This document shows, piece by piece, positions 1-6,599 of a stretch of DNA of 11,823 nt. Each line of letters opens with the position of its first letter. The first letter of the stretch is position 1. The translations under genes and the position numbers were made by a program. Where the stretch lies: contig JBGTKH010000207.1 in the NCBI GenBank assembly GCA_041744735.1, forward strand, positions 1 to 11,823, written 5' to 3'. Source of the stretch: JBGTKH01 sp041744735. GTDB lineage: Bacteria > Planctomycetota > Planctomycetia > Pirellulales > Pirellulaceae. The notes beneath the pieces are model-generated. The model was not told where the DNA came from, searched no databases, and saw only the letters and a program-made list of their open reading frames with translations.

Positions 1-399
1 CAGTTGGGCGACGGCGGTGGCGACCAGCGTGGCGGTCTCTGTCGAAATCGCGGCTTCGACTGGCGACGGGTCGGCGGCGACCGGTGCGGCTTCGGGTAAA
101 TCGTCGAGTGAAATCCTTTCCGCGCGGGCTTTGCGAAAATCGGCTCGGCAGCGGTTGGCGGCGATCGCAAACAGCCACGAGCGGAACGATCGCGGAAATT
201 TGTACTGACCGCGCTTCGTCCAGACCACAAGAAAAACCTCCTGGAAAAGTTCCTCGCCGCGATGCCGGTCGCCGATCATCCGCTGAATGAACGTCAGCAG
301 CGGACTGGCGTAGCGGCGGACCAACGGCGCCAGGTACTCTCGCTTTCCCAGCGCCACCTGTCCCATCAGCCATTCATCCCCCTCGTGGCCTTTGTTCAT
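1..399 (-). CDS. ECF-family RNA polymerase sigma factor, N-terminal part (cut by window edge)
   Basis: The reverse strand is open from an ATG at 399 through 133 codons to the window edge with no stop. The protein reads as the N-terminal half of an extracytoplasmic-function sigma factor, which directs RNA polymerase to a specific promoter set. Sigma region 2 is clear at about residues 25-95: after YASPLLTFIQRMIGDRH comes GEELFQEVFLVVW, then FRSWLFAIAANRCRADFRK, the usual core-binding and -10 recognition pattern. Region 4 would lie beyond the edge. The linker (about residues 95-133) is rich in Ala and Pro. The start is supported by GGGAGA six bases upstream of the ATG. A possible -10 (TATAGA, 425-430 on this strand) lies upstream with a poor -35. 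The next gene upstream on the same strand is an ABC-2 permease about 210 bp away, so they need not form an operon. No anti-sigma gene is visible. Confidence 0.88.
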   Translation of the reverse strand, partial: MNKGHEGDEWLMGQVALGKREYLAPLVRRYASPLLTFIQRMIGDRHRGEELFQEVFLVVWTKRGQYKFPRSFRSWLFAIAANRCRADFRKARAERISLDDLPEAAPVAADPSPVEAAISTETATLVATAVAQL

Positions 400-468
400 C
401 GGGCTCTCCCACGTTGTCTATGGCTCTATATGCGCTGAGCCCTGGATTCGTTGAAAGGAAAAGAGCGG

Positions 469-549
469 TCAGCGATCAGCCAGCGATCAGCGATCAGCAG
501 TCAGCGATCAGCAGTCAGCGATCAGCAGTCAGCAGTCAGCAGTCAGCGG
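469..549. repeat. 7-bp tandem repeat tract, unit TCAGCGA/TCAGCAG
   Basis: Nine uninterrupted heptamers run from 487 to 549 (TCAGCGA and TCAGCAG alternating, then TCAGCAG three times, then TCAGCGG). One further TCAGCGA at 469-475 is separated from them by an 11-base irregular unit. Only the last two bases of the unit vary. The tract lies between the permease gene and the sigma factor gene. It resembles the heptanucleotide short tandem repeats known from filamentous cyanobacteria. It is not a CRISPR array because there are no spacers. Confidence 0.92.
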
Positions 550-570
550 TCACGAATTGGGTTTGCGCGC

Positions 571-612
571 CCTGTTCCCTGTAACCTGTAACCTGTCCCC
601 TATTCCCTGCTT
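571..612. repeat. Second 7-bp tandem repeat tract, unit CCTGTNN
   Basis: Six consecutive heptamers, CCTGTTC, CCTGTAA, CCTGTAA, CCTGTCC, CCTATTC and CCTGCTT, fill this stretch. The last unit overlaps the first two bases of the permease stop codon (611-613, reverse strand). The unit is unrelated in sequence to the 469-549 tract but has the same 7-bp period and lies only about 20 bp away. Confidence 0.8.
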
Positions 613-1591
613 ACAACGGCGCCGGCAGGTCGCGGCGGACGAAGATGCCGGCGGCGGCCAGGTATCCGAGCGAGCCGAGGCTCACCAGAATCAGGTCGTA
701 CCACAGCGGGCCATAGTCGATCCATTGGCCTTGAGCGTCGTAGCGGAACAGGCTCCAGGTGTACTCGGGCGTGGTGGCCGCGACGCTCACGAAGGCTTCG
801 GGTTCAAATGCCGTGAAGATCGAACCGTACATCAGCCAATTCAAATCGTCCGACGCCATGCCGACGATTTTAACGATCAACTGCACAACGTAAATGCTCA
901 CGACAATGCCGATCGTTCGCCAGCGATAGCGGTCCCACGACGACATGAACGTGGTTAACCCGCAGAGGAAGAAGCCTAACGCGAACAAGTTGGCGATGGC
1001 CGGCAGAAAGACCTCGGCGTCGACTTTCTCCGACATCGGCGATATGACGATTTCGGGCTCGGCGAACGGCTTGGGAATTCTCGTTCCGATTAGCGGAATG
1101 TAAATCGGAGATTGCCACGTCGGGGTGACTTCCTCTTTGACAGTGCTGGTTTGGATGCCGGCATACATTCCCAGCCACGCGGTCAGTGCCAACAGCGCTG
1201 TGCCGATCACGGTGACGGTGCCCTGCGTCAGCAGCAACTTGAGCCGGCTGACAGGCTGTGATACCAGCATTTCCATCGTGCCGCGAGACAGTTCGCCGCT
1301 AATGCAATCCGAACCACGGGCGATGGCCCAGATCGAGACGCAGAACACAACGATCGGCTCGTCGAACGTGAGCGCTATGCGGCCCGTGTACGTAATCAGC
1401 CACTCAAAGTCGACGGGCGAAAACCGTTTCCAGTCGCCGGGCAGCAGATCCAAGATGGCTTTGAAACGCCCGGTGTCCAGGCGGCTGACAATCCACACGC
1501 GGACCCAGCAAAAGGCAAAGATCGCTGCGGCGCATGCTAGCAGCAGCCATTTGGCCTCGTGAAACGACTTTTTCAGTAGGGCGCGGTTCAT
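611..1591 (-). CDS. ABC-2 type transporter permease
   Basis: This 326-residue inner-membrane protein should form the channel half of an ABC exporter. Six hydrophobic segments can be seen at about residues 15-35, 75-92, 120-143, 195-215, 225-245 and 296-317. Between helices 2 and 3 lies the ABC-2 signature GSDCISGELSRGTMEMLV followed by SQPVSRLKLL, the short amphipathic stretch that meets the ATPase. A large extracellular-type loop (about 145-195) separates helices 3 and 4. The C-terminus is RRDLPAPL. The frame is open further upstream to a TTG at 1693, but that adds a basic, non-membrane extension and overlaps the divergent gene's control region, so I chose the ATG at 1591. There is no Shine-Dalgarno before this ATG, and a promoter lies immediately upstream, so the message may be leaderless. 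No ATPase gene is adjacent, so the partner must be encoded elsewhere. The substrate is unknown. Confidence 0.85.
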   Translation of the reverse strand: MNRALLKKSFHEAKWLLLACAAAIFAFCWVRVWIVSRLDTGRFKAILDLLPGDWKRFSPVDFEWLITYTGRIALTFDEPIVVFCVSIWAIARGSDCISGELSRGTMEMLVSQPVSRLKLLLTQGTVTVIGTALLALTAWLGMYAGIQTSTVKEEVTPTWQSPIYIPLIGTRIPKPFAEPEIVISPMSEKVDAEVFLPAIANLFALGFFLCGLTTFMSSWDRYRWRTIGIVVSIYVVQLIVKIVGMASDDLNWLMYGSIFTAFEPEAFVSVAATTPEYTWSLFRYDAQGQWIDYGPLWYDLILVSLGSLGYLAAAGIFVRRDLPAPL

Positions 1592-1597
1592 GAGCGC

Positions 1598-1627
1598 GTT
1601 ATAGCTTATCACGACGCGTGCTGGCCA
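1598..1627 (-). promoter_or_regulatory. Candidate promoter of the ABC-2 permease gene
   Basis: On the reverse strand TGGCCA (1622-1627) and TATAAC (1598-1603) are 18 bp apart. The -10 box ends only six bases before the ATG at 1591, so transcription would begin at or next to the start codon. That would explain why no ribosome binding site is present. Confidence 0.4.
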
Positions 1628-1655
1628 GATGCGGATTGCGGCGATTCGGATAAAC

Positions 1656-1682
1656 TTGGCACGGCGCCGCGGCCGAAATAAT
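1656..1682 (+). promoter_or_regulatory. Candidate promoter of the glycosyltransferase-like gene
   Basis: TTGGCA (1656-1661) is followed after 15 bp by AATAAT (1677-1682). The spacer is short and very GC-rich. Transcription would begin close to the AAGGAAGG ribosome binding site (1692-1699) of the gene starting at 1706. Confidence 0.35.
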
Positions 1683-1705
1683 TCGATGGCCAAGGAAGGT
1701 GTGCT

Positions 1706-2695
1706 GTGCCAAATCTATCGATCCTAATCCCCTGTAATGCTTGCGGTGAAGCGTTGGAAACGACGCTCGCTTCGGTACTGCAGAACCGGCCGGCCGATTG
1801 CGAGGTGCTGGTCGTGCACCAGGGGCCGTACGACGATCCGTACGATCTGAAGGGTGAAGTTCGCTTCGTGCCCGTCGCTAGCGGGCTAGGTTTGGCCGAA
1901 ACGATCAATGCCGGCGTAGAGGCGGCTGAGGGCGAGGTGCTGCACGTTTTGCAATGCGGTGTGGAAATCGAGGACGGTTGGACGCGAGCGGCGCTGCTGC
2001 ATTTTGAAGACCCGCGCGTAGCGGCCGTATCGCCGGTAGTACTGAATGCCGACGATCGAGAGAAAGTTGTCACGGTCGGCGCGGCCTACGGCAGCGCGGG
2101 CACTCGGCGAGAGTGCGCGGCCGGTGCCAGCATCCGCAGCCGCAAACTGTCGCAAACACGCATCGTCGGACCGACGCTGCTGGCCGCGTTCTATCGCCGC
2201 TCGGCCGTTGGGGCTTTGAGCGGATTCGATCGAAGCGTCGGCGATCAGTTGGCTGACGTGGATTTGGCCATGTCACTGCGAGCCGCCATGTATCGCAGCA
2301 TCATCGAACCAGACAGTCGCGTGTACAGTCGCGTCCCGCTGCAAGCTCGTGCTTCCGAATTTCAAGTCGGCCGCTATGCCGAACGATTATTCTGGCGTCA
2401 TGCGCCGGCGGTCGGCTGGGCGAAGGCGTTACTGTTGCATCCGCTGGCGATCACGGCCGATTTTCTCCGCGCCATCCGTCGCCCCGCGAGTCTGACAAGA
2501 CTGATTGGACGCGCCGCAGCTTGGCTGGAGATCCGCCGCTATCGAAATCATTATGAGCGGCTGCAAACGGTCTCGCGACCCAGCCCAGCGGCAGTCGACG
2601 GCAAACCCGCGCACTTACGAATCGACGCCGCTCACGCACCCGCCGCGGGCCGCGGTACGCCTCCCAACAAAATGTCTCCTAGAAGTGCGGCGTAG
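1706..2695 (+). CDS. Family 2 glycosyltransferase-like protein lacking the DXD motif
   Basis: The 329-residue product begins with the GT-A nucleotide-binding pattern (PNLSILIPCNACGEALETTL, then EVLVVHQG at 33-40) and continues with GLGLAETINAGVEAAEGEVLHVL (60-82), as in family 2 glycosyltransferases. Later landmarks are AFYRRSAVGALSGFD (161-175) and DQLADVDLAMSLRAAMYR (180-197), which correspond to the acceptor-side loop and the catalytic-base region. Where active members have an acidic DXD or DSD metal motif after the fourth strand, this protein has Gln83-Cys84-Gly85, so metal-dependent sugar transfer is doubtful. The C-terminal third is Arg- and Ala-rich, with no clear membrane helix. The GTG start at 1706 has AAGGAAGG six bases upstream. 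The gene diverges from the permease and converges on rnr with a 36-bp gap. The donor and acceptor cannot be told from the sequence. Confidence 0.8.
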   Translation: MPNLSILIPCNACGEALETTLASVLQNRPADCEVLVVHQGPYDDPYDLKGEVRFVPVASGLGLAETINAGVEAAEGEVLHVLQCGVEIEDGWTRAALLHFEDPRVAAVSPVVLNADDREKVVTVGAAYGSAGTRRECAAGASIRSRKLSQTRIVGPTLLAAFYRRSAVGALSGFDRSVGDQLADVDLAMSLRAAMYRSIIEPDSRVYSRVPLQARASEFQVGRYAERLFWRHAPAVGWAKALLLHPLAITADFLRAIRRPASLTRLIGRAAAWLEIRRYRNHYERLQTVSRPSPAAVDGKPAHLRIDAAHAPAAGRGTPPNKMSPRSAA

Positions 2696-2731
2696 GGCGC
2701 GCGTGCGATTACCGACTTGGTTTTAGCACAA

Positions 2732-5026
2732 TCACTTCTTGCCGCGAGACTTTGCGCTCTTTCGCTTATCCTTCTTCTTGTCGCGAGGCTTGCCTTTGCC
2801 ATTCGGCGAACGGTCTGCTGCCTTGCGTTTGGGCACAGCGGGCGCTTTCTTTAAACGCGTGACGAGGCGGAGGTCGAGTACGCGGCGGTCGATGTCGACG
2901 TGGAAGATTTCGACTCGAATGACGTCGCCCAGGCGGTAGCTGTTGCCGGCGCGTTTGCCGGTGAGTGTATGCGTGCGCGAATCGTAGTCGTAGTAATCGT
3001 CTTGCAGCGAACTGACGTGAATCATGCCCTCAGCGGGCAGGTTAATGCCTTGAGCGAACAGGCCGAAGTCTTCCACACCGGTGATCACCGCGTCCATCTG
3101 CTCGCCGATGCGTTTGCTGAGATAGTCGAGCAGCTTCACTTTGATCAGTTCACGTTCGGCGGCTTCGGCCCGTTGTTCGCGTTCGGAGCAGTGCTGGCCG
3201 AGCAGCGAGAGATGCTCGAAGTCGTTCGGCGGGCGCTGGTCGCTGAGCAGGCTGTCAATCATGCGGTGAACGACCAGATCGGGATAGCGGCGGATGGGCG
3301 ACGTGAAGTGGCAGTACTGGTCGCTGGCCAGCGCGTAGTGGCCTTCCTCGACGGGGCTGTAAATCGCCTTCTGCATACTGCGCAGCACAGCGTAATTCAC
3401 GGCGTGGCGCTCGGGGCGATCGGCAACCGCTTCGATCACACGCTTGATCTCAAAGCGGCTCTCTAAACTTTCGCACGGAATGCCCAGCTCACGCACGAAC
3501 TCGGTCAGGGCCTTCAGCTTTTTGGGGCTGGGCGGTTCGTGGATGCGGCGCAGGAAGAACAGCTTTGCATCGGTCATCATCTGGGCCACCGCTTCGTTGG
3601 CGGAGAGCATGAACTCTTCGATGATCTGGTGACTGACCGTGTTCTCGACCAGATGCGCGCCAGCGACGCGGCCGTTCTTGTCCAAGTCGATCTTGACTTC
3701 CGGCAGCGTCAGCTCGATCGCGCCGTGATCCAGCCGGCGGCGCCGCAAGATCATGGACAACTCGTGCATGCGGTCCAGCAGGTCGAAGACTTCAGGCGTA
3801 AGTTTTTCCCGCCACGGTTTCGGATCGGCCAAGTACTCGTCAACTTCCTCATACGTGAAGCGCCGGTCGCTACGAATCGCCGCGTTATGCACGTCCGTGG
3901 CCACGCGAGCGCCGTCTTCGGTCATCTCAATGAACGCCGATTTCGTGTAACGCACGCGCTCAGGCTGCAGGCTGGCCAGGTTATTCGAGATGATCTCGGG
4001 CAGCATCGGGATCACGCGGTCGGGAAGGTAGACGCTCGTCGCGCGATCGCGAGCCTCGTCGTCCAACAGCGTTTTTTCCGGCACGAAATACGACACGTCG
4101 GCGATGTGCACGCCCAATCGCCAGTGGCCGTTGTCGAGCCGCTCCAGCGAAATTGCATCATCGAAGTCGCGTGCGTCCACGGGGTCGATGGTGATCACGG
4201 TCACGCCGGTTAAATCAAGGCGGCCATCAAGCGACTCGTTGAAGCGATCGGCTTGCTGGCGGGCGACATCGAGCACCTCTTCGGGAAAAAGTTCGGGCAA
4301 GTTGTACTCGCGAATGATGCCCAGCGTATCGACGCCCGGTTCACCGCGGGCTCCCAGCACCTCAACGATCACCCCTTCGCCGTCGTGCATGTGCGACGGA
4401 AAGCGGACCAGTTCGATCACCACTTTGTCGCCATGCCGCGCGTTCTTCGCGCCGGGATCGCCCACGCAGATCGGTTGAGCGAACACAGTGCCGTCCACTT
4501 GCACGTAACCGACTTCGGCGCGTTCAAAATACGTGCCGACAAAGCGGTGCGTGTCTCGTTCCAGCACCTCCACAATTTCGCCGCTGGCCCGCATCTCGCC
4601 GCCGCGCTGTTGCTCATTGCTCAGCCGCACCAAGACCGTGTCGCCATCGGCCGCGTCGGTCGTCTTGCTCTTGGGAATGTATATGTCCTGGCTCTTGCCG
4701 CTGGAACGCGCCGTGCCGGCGGGCCGCACGAATCCAAAGCCGCCGCTGGTCCGGCGAAAGATTCCCGTGACTCCACCGGCCGCCGACTTGTCCTTTTGGC
4801 CCGGCTTGCTTTCGCCAGCGGCCATCGGCAGCACCAGATGGTTCGACGCATACTTGAGCCGGCCCTGTTTCACCAGCCGCTTGATCGTCTTCTTCAAATC
4901 GCGATGCTGCTCTTCCGGCAATTTCAGTTGCCGAGCAATGGCCCGCGGCTTGGCCGCACGATAATTCGATTGCTGGACGTGCGTTAATACGAGGCGTTCT
5001 AGGTCGCCCTGGTGTTCATTTTCCAT
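2732..5026 (-). CDS. rnr: Ribonuclease R (RNB-family 3'-5' exoribonuclease)
   Basis: RNase R degrades RNA processively from the 3' end, including structured RNA, in mRNA turnover and quality control. The protein has 764 residues from the ATG at 5026 and the full family architecture: an N-terminal winged helix (about 1-67), cold-shock OB folds (about 85-230), the RNB catalytic domain (about 265-600), an S1 domain (about 640-725) and a Lys/Arg-rich tail. The catalytic stretch TIDPVDARDFDDAISL carries Asp281, 287, 289 and 290. YLPDRVIPMLPEIISNNLAS and FTSPIRRYPDLVVHRMI are further RNB hallmarks. A GTG at 5035 is an alternative start, but AGTGAG just before the ATG at 5026 fits better as a weak ribosome binding site. 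The gene lies downstream of a broken toxin-antitoxin module and a YhaM-like nuclease gene on the same strand. No separate promoter was recognised, so read-through from upstream is possible. Confidence 0.97.
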   Translation of the reverse strand: MENEHQGDLERLVLTHVQQSNYRAAKPRAIARQLKLPEEQHRDLKKTIKRLVKQGRLKYASNHLVLPMAAGESKPGQKDKSAAGGVTGIFRRTSGGFGFVRPAGTARSSGKSQDIYIPKSKTTDAADGDTVLVRLSNEQQRGGEMRASGEIVEVLERDTHRFVGTYFERAEVGYVQVDGTVFAQPICVGDPGAKNARHGDKVVIELVRFPSHMHDGEGVIVEVLGARGEPGVDTLGIIREYNLPELFPEEVLDVARQQADRFNESLDGRLDLTGVTVITIDPVDARDFDDAISLERLDNGHWRLGVHIADVSYFVPEKTLLDDEARDRATSVYLPDRVIPMLPEIISNNLASLQPERVRYTKSAFIEMTEDGARVATDVHNAAIRSDRRFTYEEVDEYLADPKPWREKLTPEVFDLLDRMHELSMILRRRRLDHGAIELTLPEVKIDLDKNGRVAGAHLVENTVSHQIIEEFMLSANEAVAQMMTDAKLFFLRRIHEPPSPKKLKALTEFVRELGIPCESLESRFEIKRVIEAVADRPERHAVNYAVLRSMQKAIYSPVEEGHYALASDQYCHFTSPIRRYPDLVVHRMIDSLLSDQRPPNDFEHLSLLGQHCSEREQRAEAAERELIKVKLLDYLSKRIGEQMDAVITGVEDFGLFAQGINLPAEGMIHVSSLQDDYYDYDSRTHTLTGKRAGNSYRLGDVIRVEIFHVDIDRRVLDLRLVTRLKKAPAVPKRKAADRSPNGKGKPRDKKKDKRKSAKSRGKK

Positions 5027-5056
5027 GTATCTCACTTCAGGGTGCGGCTAACGGCT

Positions 5057-5173
5057 TCAATCAGGCCGCGAGTGGCGAATTGCATAGACTTTGTCCACTT
5101 TCGATGTCAGCGGAACGACTTGAAGGCGATTAAGAAATTGATTTGAGATGTCGTTGCTGACGGTTACGGCGGG
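5057..5173 (-). pseudogene. MazF/PemK-family toxin remnant
   Basis: Read from 5173 on the reverse strand, the frame gives PAVTVSNDISNQFLNRLQVV followed by PLTSKVDKVY, then eight unrelated codons and a stop at 5057. This matches the inner part of MazF/PemK mRNA interferases, where a PxVVVSND stretch is followed by the xVxVVPLTS strand. The family's first part (an RGDIWWVDLDP-type start with the first catalytic loop) and everything after the KVY point are missing, so about 30 of roughly 110 residues remain and there is no start codon. The first ten bases overlap the antitoxin 3' end in another frame. The simplest reading is a deletion that joined the antitoxin's last codons directly to the toxin interior, plus a second loss at the 3' side just before rnr. 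Confidence 0.8.
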
Positions 5174-5367
5174 TCGGCCCATTCCAATGCCTCTTGCTCC
5201 TGCTGCTCATCAGCGGCCATGTCACGATACTGCCGTTCCAAATCGGGCTCGACGACATGCGGGCGGACAAGATCTTCGATGAACTGGCCCATCCCGCGCG
5301 GGCCGACAACGTGGCGCAGACCTTCATACACGTCTTCGTCCACGGTTATCGTCAGTTTCTTCCGCAT
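5164..5367 (-). CDS. MazE/PemI-like antitoxin of a broken module (3'-truncated)
   Basis: The 67-residue protein begins MRKKLTITVDEDVYEGL and continues GPRGMGQFIEDLVRPHV, a short DNA-binding-type N-terminus of antitoxins found beside MazF/PemK toxins. The second half, LERQYRDMAADEQQEQEAL then EWADPP, is the acidic helical region that wraps the toxin. Relatives normally run some 8-12 residues beyond EWA. Here the frame stops right after EWADPP, where the sequence switches to toxin DNA. The ATG at 5367 has a strong GGAGG five bases upstream, and a promoter is positioned just before it. The longer open frame to 5439 would start upstream of that promoter and is rejected. The gene appears expressible but has no functional toxin beside it, so it may be a solitary antitoxin or simply decaying. 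The family assignment comes from recalled sequence patterns. Confidence 0.72.
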   Translation of the reverse strand: MRKKLTITVDEDVYEGLRHVVGPRGMGQFIEDLVRPHVVEPDLERQYRDMAADEQQEQEALEWADPP

Positions 5368-5389
5368 ATCGGCCTCCGTCGATACGTAA

Positions 5390-5417
5390 ACTCTACGTGA
5401 TCTGCGGATGATGTCAA
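5390..5417 (-). promoter_or_regulatory. Candidate promoter of the antitoxin remnant
   Basis: On the reverse strand a perfect TTGACA (5412-5417) is followed after 16 bp by TAGAGT (5390-5395). The start codon is at 5367 with GGAGG in between. The direct repeat ACGTA-N6-ACGTA lies over and just after the -10 box and could be an autoregulation site. Confidence 0.55.
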
Positions 5418-5431
5418 TCGCCTGCTGGTGC

Positions 5432-6394
5432 TCACGCACCCTTGAAAAGCTTGCGTCCCAGGCTCGCTTGATACGGCGTCCAGTTGCTGTCGGTGTTGAC
5501 GTCTTCGCCGATCAGTTGGCTGACGGTGTGGATCTTGGCGTCCAGGTTGTCCAGGAAGTGCAGGGCGATGGCTTCCATAGTCATCGGGAGTTTGGGACTG
5601 CCAAATTCGTACTCGCCGTGATGGCTGACGATCATGTGTTTCAGCCGCAACAGCAACTCCTTGGGGAACTCTTCGCCCGATAGCTTTTCTGACTCGCGAG
5701 CTTTCTCTTCCACCATGCCGACCGCCATCACGACGTGGCCGATCAGTTGGCCCTCGTCGCTGTAACCCAGATCGCGGTCGTACGTCAACTCATCGATCTT
5801 GCCCGCGTCGTGCAGGAACGCGCCGAGCAACAGCAGATCGGCGTCGATCTGCGGATAGCGCGGTGTGACGACTGAGACCAACTCCATTAGGCTCACCACG
5901 TGCTCTAACAACCCGCCGTGATAGGCGTGGTGGTTCTTCACGCCGGCCGGCGCGCGAGTGAACTTGCCCATGAACGTTTCGTCCATCAGGAAGCATTCGG
6001 CCAAGTTGCGTAATTGAAAATTCTTCACCGCCCGCAACATCTCGCTCAGCCGCGACGCCAGCTTATCGACTTGGCCGGCGGCCAGCGTGATGAAGTCCGC
6101 CTCATCGATCTTGCTCGCGTCGGCCTTCTCGAAGCGGTTGACGATCATCTGCAACGCGCCGTTGTAGAACTGCGACGTGCCTTGCACTCGCAGATAGTCG
6201 CCGTTTTCAAAACCGCCGTACAACTGATCGTTGGCGTTCCACATCATGGCGGTCAGCGAGCCCGTGCGGTCGCTCAGCCGAATCTGCAAATACAAATTCC
6301 CCGCGCGGTTGGACCGCAGTTGCTTCTCGCCGGCCAGAAACACTTGATCGACACTTTCGCGTTCGCCTAATTGGCTAATGAAGCGGCGGGACAT
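5432..6394 (-). CDS. YhaM-like OB-fold/HD-domain protein (probable 3'-5' exoribonuclease)
   Basis: The 320-residue protein has the two-part build of the YhaM/CBF1 family. An N-terminal OB fold lies at about residues 15-90 (NLYLQIRLSDRTGSLTAMMW, then GDYLRVQGTSQFYNGALQMI). A metal-binding HD domain lies at about 130-290. The HD signature is complete: NHHAYHGGLLEH (154-165), FLHDAGK with His195-Asp196, SHHGEYEFGSP (257-267) and LDNLDAKIH (281-289). YhaM proteins are manganese-dependent 3'-5' exoribonucleases, best known in Gram-positive bacteria. The assignment here rests on this shared layout, and another HD phosphohydrolase activity cannot be excluded. Length agrees with the family (about 310-330). 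The ATG at 6394 has no clear ribosome binding site, but a good promoter lies about 55 bp upstream. Downstream on the same strand are the MazEF remnant and rnr, so two RNA-decay enzymes are colinear. Confidence 0.88.
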   Translation of the reverse strand: MSRRFISQLGERESVDQVFLAGEKQLRSNRAGNLYLQIRLSDRTGSLTAMMWNANDQLYGGFENGDYLRVQGTSQFYNGALQMIVNRFEKADASKIDEADFITLAAGQVDKLASRLSEMLRAVKNFQLRNLAECFLMDETFMGKFTRAPAGVKNHHAYHGGLLEHVVSLMELVSVVTPRYPQIDADLLLLGAFLHDAGKIDELTYDRDLGYSDEGQLIGHVVMAVGMVEEKARESEKLSGEEFPKELLLRLKHMIVSHHGEYEFGSPKLPMTMEAIALHFLDNLDAKIHTVSQLIGEDVNTDSNWTPYQASLGRKLFKGA

Positions 6395-6448
6395 GCTGAG
6401 GGGGCTTTCGAGGAGAGAGTTGTATGCGGCGGGGTGTTTGAGGCGTCG

Positions 6449-6477
6449 ATTCTAGAAGTCGCGTCCAACCGCATCAA
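6449..6477 (-). promoter_or_regulatory. Candidate sigma70-type promoter of the YhaM-like gene
   Basis: On the reverse strand TTGATG (6472-6477) and TAGAAT (6449-6454) are separated by exactly 17 bp. The start codon at 6394 is about 55 bp further downstream. The same TAGAAT box recurs near 8713 and 11532. Confidence 0.5.
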
Positions 6478-6509
6478 GGGGTGGAAGCACCCTGTAATCG
6501 TCCCTCCCC

Positions 6510-6572
6510 TCTGCGATAATCCGCGAAATCTGCGTTTTGTATTGAAACGCAGATTACGCAGATGTCCGCAGA
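6510..6572. repeat. Long imperfect palindrome, left copy
   Basis: A 28-base arm starting TCTGCGATAATCCGCG (6510-6537) is the reverse complement of 6545-6572 except at five positions, with a 7-base loop (6538-6544). The inner part of each arm is ATCTGCGTTT / AAACGCAGAT. A closely related palindrome lies at 6996-7060 beyond the GxxExxY gene. The ribosome binding site of that gene begins some 15 bases after this palindrome. Confidence 0.9.
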
Positions 6573-6599
6573 AGGAGAAAGAAGAAAGGAGAAGGAATC

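Noticed and set aside
469..549. CRISPR array
   Set aside because: The repeats are 7 bp and contiguous with no spacers, and no cas genes are present.
557..958. A 133-codon forward frame antisense to the permease gene
   Set aside because: It begins inside the heptamer repeat region and overlaps conserved membrane segments of the real gene on the other strand.
1592..1693. N-terminal extension of the ABC-2 permease to a TTG at 1693
   Set aside because: It is Arg-rich, unlike the family, and overlaps the divergent promoter and ribosome binding site of the neighbouring gene.
2900..4987. Several long forward-strand open frames antisense to rnr (2900-3466, 3539-4213, 4253-4987)
   Set aside because: They mirror the RNase R reading frame, have low-complexity composition and show no domain or ribosome binding site.
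5032..5085. A 17-codon frame between the toxin remnant and rnr, whose stop overlaps the alternative GTG start of rnr
   Set aside because: It is too short to judge, has no ribosome binding site and shows no similarity. It could be a leader peptide but nothing supports this.
5368..5439. N-terminal extension of the antitoxin to an ATG at 5439
   Set aside because: The promoter TTGACA-16-TAGAGT and the GGAGG site lie inside this stretch, and the family start MRKKLTIT begins at 5367.
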